Assembly (NCBI GenBank): GCA_964394835.1
Contig: CAYMZA010000021.1
Coordinates: 1 to 8,811 of the forward strand
Direction of reading: 5' to 3'
Source of the DNA: UM-FILTER-36-13 sp964394835
Lineage (GTDB): Bacteria; Patescibacteriota; Patescibacteriia; UBA1558; GWA2-36-10
DNA length: 8,811 nucleotides
A program made the translations under genes and the position numbers. This document shows positions 6,234 to 8,811 of this stretch, in pieces (the first letter of the stretch is position 1; every line of letters begins with the position of its first letter). A model generated the notes under the pieces. The model worked only from the letters and a program-made list of their open reading frames with translations, had not been told where the DNA came from and searched no databases.

Positions 6234-6956
6234 ATGAATAACAGGAACATTGTATTTAAAGGAACATTACAAGAATGCATTGTAGAATACAATAACAATA
6301 ATCATTTAGATGATTTGCATAATTTAGCAAAATATATTGATATTCCGTATGATACTATTTATAGTTGGTTAACAAAAGATACAAAGTTAATTGATATTAA
6401 CAAGCTTAAGTGTATATATTTCATGGAAAAACAAGGTTATATTTGTTATGAATTAGAAAGTATGCTTCCACAAATATATGTTCTTGGTAAACTTATAGCA
6501 AATAATGTTCTGTCATTTGATACTGCTATGAAAGATTTGGGATATAAATCAAGGGATTCTTTTTTTGATATTTTAAATGGAACTAAATCTATTAAGAAAA
6601 ATGAAATGAGAAAATGGGATGATTATTTAAGAAACTATACTACTGAACATATGTTTCTACAATCTTCTGAGTATAAAAATGAAGAAAAGTTTATCCCACA
6701 TCTCTATGATCAAAAAATTGATCCATTAAGGCACAATGCAGCATTAAAAATATTTAAACATCAAATATTGTCTATGCTACCAATTACTGAATATCTCCTT
6801 TCTGATAAATTCAGTGATGGAGAAAGAGATAAATTACGTCAAGCAATACCAAATGATGGATTAATCACACTTGCTAATGCACTTCATGCTTTATGCAGTA
6901 AAGAAATGAAAGAAATTATTTTATCTAATGGTCTCTTTGACAAAAAGAGAGATTAA
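6234..6956 (+). CDS. Helix-turn-helix-like protein with conserved-looking C-terminal helical domain, putative regulator
   Basis: This 240-residue cytoplasmic protein (no signal peptide or membrane segment) starts at ATG 6234, which has AGGGGGGTG (6219-6227) 6 bases upstream. Residues about 28-60 (LHNLAKYIDIPYDTIYSWL) look like an Xre/Cro-type helix-turn-helix: a helix, a turn at IDIPYD and a recognition helix. A second, similar helical unit at roughly 85-130 contains LGYKSRDSFFDILNGT. A third helical domain at 167-236 contains PITEYLLSD, DKLRQAIPNDG and ALHALCSKE. The family is not one I can name. It has its own promoter and terminator, and is the first gene after the secreted-peptide gene. 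A DNA-binding regulator is the most likely role; a phage-type repressor or an adaptor is possible. Codon use matches the AT-rich host genes, not the recombinase region. Confidence 0.78.
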   Translation: MNNRNIVFKGTLQECIVEYNNNNHLDDLHNLAKYIDIPYDTIYSWLTKDTKLIDINKLKCIYFMEKQGYICYELESMLPQIYVLGKLIANNVLSFDTAMKDLGYKSRDSFFDILNGTKSIKKNEMRKWDDYLRNYTTEHMFLQSSEYKNEEKFIPHLYDQKIDPLRHNAALKIFKHQILSMLPITEYLLSDKFSDGERDKLRQAIPNDGLITLANALHALCSKEMKEIILSNGLFDKKRD

Positions 6957-6970
6957 GTTTTGACTAATAC

Positions 6971-7000
6971 AGCCCTATAATTTATATGATAGGGCTTTTT
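6971..7000 (+). terminator. Intrinsic terminator after the HTH-like gene
   Basis: AGCCCTAT (6971-6978), a 10-base loop and ATAGGGCT (6989-6996) form a perfect 8-bp stem running into TTTTT (6996-7000), 14 bases after the stop codon. Confidence 0.88.
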
Positions 7001-7003
7001 ATA

Positions 7004-7032
7004 TTGACTTTTTTCCTAAAAAATATTATTAT
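7004..7032 (+). promoter_or_regulatory. Promoter of tRNA-Gln
   Basis: TTGACT (7004-7009), 17 bases, TATTAT (7027-7032): each box matches the sigma70 consensus at five of six positions. The tRNA starts 14 bases after the -10 box. Confidence 0.7.
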
Positions 7033-7046
7033 ATGTAAGTATTTAT

Positions 7047-7120
7047 TCGGAGATCGTCTAATGGTAGGACACCTGGTTTTGGTCCAGGCAATCGGGGTTC
7101 GACTCCCTGTCTCCGAGCCA
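7047..7120 (+). tRNA. tRNA-Gln (anticodon TTG), CCA encoded
   Basis: All four arms fold. The acceptor is TCGGAGA (7047-7053) with TCTCCGA (7110-7116), discriminator G7117 and encoded CCA (7118-7120). The D-arm GTC/GAC lies around the TAATGGTAG loop. The anticodon stem is CCTGG (7072-7076) with CCAGG (7084-7088), loop TTTTGGT, anticodon TTG at 7079-7081. The T-arm is CGGGG (7093-7097) with CCCTG (7105-7109), loop TTCGACT. The U1-A72 pair is typical of bacterial tRNA-Gln. The 3' end is the edge of the recombinase-bearing element: the 78-bp inverted repeat starts inside it at 7115, so an intact tRNA is kept after integration. Confidence 0.96.
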
Positions 7121-8551
7121 TCCGATATGAGCGGCGCTTTGCGCCGCAACATCCCAGCCCAAATGGGCTGCCAATAAAAGGCTATTGTCTTTTAAAATAA
7201 AGTTCGAGCCGATATTTTTTAAAGATTGTCTAATCTGCTGTAAATTGCCTTGCTTGGCAATTTTTTTGGTTTGTTTATTGAGTAAAATAAAATCTCTCAT
7301 TGGTTCGAGCCAATTATTACCTCTATTATTAATTTCCTTTAATTTTTCTTCTAAATCTAGCTTTTGTTTTAATAAAAGCTCTTTTTTGTTTAGATATTCG
7401 TTTTTGGAAATACTATCTTCAAGTTTTAACTCCAAAAGGCTGTCTAACTTACTTTCTAAAGCTGTAATTTGGCTCTCTAGAGAAGAAATGGCTTGTTTTG
7501 TATCTTCTTTGCTTTGTGCTTCATCTTGCTTTAATTTAGCCAGCATTTTAGGTATCCAATTATCGGGCAGGCAATGTTTAAGTAAGGTATTTTGTAATAA
7601 TTCTGTCAGTGATTCTTCTCTAGTATATTTGGTATTACAATTTCCTTTCTTTTTGGTACAGCGATAGTAAATATGACCTTTTTGTTTTTCAGCCGTAATA
7701 GAACAGCCACAGACTCCGCATTTCATTAAACCAGTGAAAATATAATTATGAGTTTTATTTGTATGAGTACGACCTCTGGAATTCATAACATCTTGGCATT
7801 TATCAAACAATTTCTTGGTAATAATTGGCTCGTGGGTAGCTTGATACAATTCGCCGTTTAATTTAAAAGCTCCATGGTAAAAAGGGTTAGATAATATGCG
7901 TTGAATAATGCTAGCAGATAAATTATTTCCATTCCTAGAAGTAAATCCTAATTCATTAAAATTATCGGCTAAATATTTAAGAGAATAATCTCCAGTTGAA
8001 TACATTTTAAATAGCTTTTGTATAAATTTATACTTATTAGAATTTAAAATAATAGTTTTGTTTTTGAGATCATTCAAATATCCAACTGGAGCTGGCCCGG
8101 GCCATTCTCCACGCCTTAATTTTTGCCTTATACCCCTTTTTACATTTTCAGATAAATTGTCTATATAGTATTTTGACTGTCCAAAGGCAATATTAAGCAT
8201 AAACTTGCCTTGCGGAGTATTATCAAACCAAAAAGAAGGAAATTTGAGAGATTTTATTTTATTAGTATCTACTAAATAAATAACTTTACCTCCATCTATT
8301 GGATTTCTAGCTAATCTGTCAGGATGCCAAGCAAGAATTCCATCAGCTTCGCCATTTTCAATCCTTAGTAGCATTTCATTGAATATAATTCTTCCAGGCT
8401 CTTTGGCAGTGTTTGCCTCGCAAAGCGAGGCGGCGATTTCAAGTTTTTCCTTGGCGGCAAATTCTTTTAATTCATTTATTTGCGACTCAATAGATAAAAC
8501 TTGTCTATCTTCTTCATCTGTAGATTTCCTAGCGTATATAAAATATTTCAT
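7058..8551 (-). CDS. Large serine recombinase (integrase/resolvase family), C-terminus run through repeat into the tRNA antisense strand
   Basis: A site-specific recombinase that cuts and rejoins DNA through an active serine. From ATG at 8549-8551, which begins MKYFIYARKSTDEEDRQ and matches the family N-terminus, it has 497 residues. Resolvase domain: about 1-140 with catalytic Ser10 (YARKS) and conserved R79/R82 (HPDRLARNP). Recombinase domain: about 150-260 (GEWPGPAPVGYL). Zinc ribbon: about 271-306 with C278, C281, C298 and C305. A long coiled coil covers about 340-410. The frame also stays open to a TTG at 8596, but that extension lies in repeat and leader sequence. No Shine-Dalgarno site is visible. 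After FILKD (455) the frame continues through the 78-bp repeat and antisense to the tRNA, stopping at 7058; this tail (DRESNPDCL and onward) looks like accidental read-through replacing the native end. Confidence 0.9.
   Translation of the reverse strand: MKYFIYARKSTDEEDRQVLSIESQINELKEFAAKEKLEIAASLCEANTAKEPGRIIFNEMLLRIENGEADGILAWHPDRLARNPIDGGKVIYLVDTNKIKSLKFPSFWFDNTPQGKFMLNIAFGQSKYYIDNLSENVKRGIRQKLRRGEWPGPAPVGYLNDLKNKTIILNSNKYKFIQKLFKMYSTGDYSLKYLADNFNELGFTSRNGNNLSASIIQRILSNPFYHGAFKLNGELYQATHEPIITKKLFDKCQDVMNSRGRTHTNKTHNYIFTGLMKCGVCGCSITAEKQKGHIYYRCTKKKGNCNTKYTREESLTELLQNTLLKHCLPDNWIPKMLAKLKQDEAQSKEDTKQAISSLESQITALESKLDSLLELKLEDSISKNEYLNKKELLLKQKLDLEEKLKEINNRGNNWLEPMRDFILLNKQTKKIAKQGNLQQIRQSLKNIGSNFILKDNSLLLAAHLGWDVAAQSAAHIGWLGDRESNPDCLDQNQVSYH
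7115..7192 (+). repeat. 78-bp inverted repeat, left copy (starts in the tRNA 3' end)
   Basis: Identical at 78 of 78 positions to the reverse complement of 8589-8666. It begins with GAGCCA, the last six bases of the tRNA gene. It contains two hairpins: GCGGCGC-TTT-GCGCCGC (7131-7147) and CAGCCC-AAAT-GGGCTG (7155-7170). On the recombinase strand it supplies codons from about K454 to L479. Confidence 0.95.
8415..8431. repeat. GC-rich 7-3-7 palindrome inside the recombinase gene
   Basis: GCCTCGC-AAA-GCGAGGC is a perfect stem with a 3-base loop in the coding sequence near residues 41-46 (LCEA). Its centre CGC(AAA)GCG is shared with the hairpin in the 78-bp repeats. The protein is not longer here than expected for the family, so it has not clearly been inserted. 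Confidence 0.6.
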
Positions 8552-8588
8552 ACGTTTGTTGTTAGAGAAAAGTTTGCTTTTAGCGCCC

Positions 8589-8666
8589 AAAGACAATAGC
8601 CTTTTATTGGCAGCCCATTTGGGCTGGGATGTTGCGGCGCAAAGCGCCGCTCATATCGGATGGCTC
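8589..8666 (-). repeat. 78-bp inverted repeat, right copy
   Basis: Exact reverse complement of 7115-7192, lying upstream of the recombinase start. The two copies point toward each other around a 1396-bp segment holding almost all of the recombinase gene. They carry the same hairpins (8634-8650, 8611-8626). The preceding bases 8573-8587 recur inverted at 8797-8811. Confidence 0.95.
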
Positions 8667-8690
8667 TCCGCCTACGAAAGAATATGAAAG

Positions 8691-8738
8691 GCTCTGCAGA
8701 GCGGCGGCTGAAAATCTAGCCGCGCAGCCGCCGCTCTG
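8691..8738. repeat. Strong GC-rich palindrome outside the right repeat
   Basis: CAGAGCGGCGGCTG (8697-8710) pairs perfectly with 8725-8738 (14 bp) around a 14-base loop. A second perfect palindrome, GCTCTGCAGAGC (8691-8702), overlaps its 5' arm, and GGCGCGCC follows at 8740-8747. The composition is sharply unlike the host DNA. It might be an element-end structure or terminator-like hairpin; there is no gene here. Confidence 0.75.
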
Positions 8739-8756
8739 GGGCGCGCCTTTTTAAAA

Positions 8757-8811
8757 ACTGCCAAAGAGCCTAAAATATCGGCTCGAACTTTATTTTGGCG
8801 CTAAAAGCAAA
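8757..8811. repeat. Mosaic of three reverse-complemented recombinase-locus fragments
   Basis: These 55 bases consist, without gaps, of exact reverse complements of three separate places: 8757-8771 of 8396-8410 (recombinase codons TAKEP), 8772-8796 of 7194-7218 (recombinase C-terminal codons NIGSNFIL), and 8797-8811 of 8573-8587 (just upstream of the recombinase ATG). The last match is cut by the window end and may continue. No protein is encoded. Confidence 0.9.

Larger units (their letters stand above)
7115..8811. mobile_element. Putative integrated element at tRNA-Gln carrying a serine recombinase (right end not resolved)
   Basis: The element abuts the 3' end of tRNA-Gln, a common integration site. 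It carries a serine recombinase, is enclosed by perfect 78-bp inverted repeats and contains GC-rich palindromes unlike the AT-rich host DNA to the left. No direct repeat of the tRNA 3' end beyond GAGCCATC (inverted, near 8659-8666) is visible, so the far attachment site is either outside the window or scrambled in the end mosaic. The recombinase is the only convincing gene in it. Confidence 0.6.

Noticed and set aside
6986..7177. Open frame of 63 codons running through the tRNA gene
   Set aside because: It starts in a terminator and reads through the tRNA; no ribosome site and no protein-like composition.
7185..7667. Plus-strand open frame of 160 codons
   Set aside because: Antisense to the recombinase coiled-coil region; the composition is a mirror of Lys/Glu/Leu-rich codons, and there is no ribosome site.
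8552..8596. TTG start giving a 15-residue extension of the recombinase
   Set aside because: The family N-terminus begins at the later Met (YFIYARKS), and the extension lies in leader and repeat sequence without a ribosome site.
8379..8687. Plus-strand open frame of 102 codons across the recombinase 5' end and right repeat
   Set aside because: It lies antisense to the well-supported recombinase, has no ribosome site, and its end is simply the translated 78-bp repeat.
1..8811. Alternative genetic code (TGA as Gly or Trp), as in some Patescibacteria
   Set aside because: All main genes read through at full length without in-frame TGA, so the standard bacterial code suffices.

Overview
ORGANISM. 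The window is AT-rich, uses the standard bacterial code (the long frames stay open with TGA as stop) and has strong Shine-Dalgarno sites. Two genes point to the candidate phyla radiation (Patescibacteria): the membrane protein at the left edge resembles, from memory, a hypothetical protein common in those genomes, and the serine recombinase inserted at a tRNA gene is of a type common there. This placement is a judgement from sequence character, not a database result. A gingipain-like secreted protein with a FlgD/Por-type C-terminal tail is unusual for that group and may have been acquired.

LAYOUT. (1) Positions 1-1378, minus strand: a partial protein with a helical N-terminal half and four C-terminal membrane segments. 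(2) Positions 1398-1468: back-to-back divergent promoters. (3) Positions 1497-5913, plus strand: two near-identical structured leader RNAs at about 1497-1612 and 2083-2176. I read them as cyclic-di-GMP-II-class riboswitches, each merged with an intrinsic terminator. The first precedes a stand-alone receiver-like protein with Asp replaced by Glu at the phosphorylation site. The second precedes a two-gene secretion operon: a small exported protein of unknown family, then a 949-residue exported protein with a degenerate C25 (gingipain-like) domain and a FlgD-like C-terminal domain. (4) Positions 5951-6142: a 48-codon gene for a secreted peptide, with its own terminator. (5) Positions 6146-7000: a 240-residue helix-turn-helix-like protein with its own promoter and terminator. 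(6) Positions 7004-7120: tRNA-Gln(TTG) with promoter and encoded CCA. (7) Positions 7115-8811: a serine recombinase gene enclosed by perfect 78-bp inverted repeats, one of which starts in the 3' end of the tRNA. GC-rich palindromes follow, then a 55-bp end that is an exact mosaic of reverse-complemented pieces of the recombinase locus.

HOW IT MAY WORK TOGETHER. The working model is a surface or secretion module switched by cyclic di-GMP. In both leaders, an outer helix that closes around the aptamer uses the same bases as the 5' arm of the terminator. Ligand binding should therefore favour read-through (an ON switch). Both the receiver-like regulator and the secreted proteins would then be made when the second messenger is high. 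The secreted peptide and the HTH-like gene downstream could be a linked signalling pair, but only their position supports that. The right end looks like an integrated mobile element, and its odd end structure could be biological or an assembly/amplification chimera.
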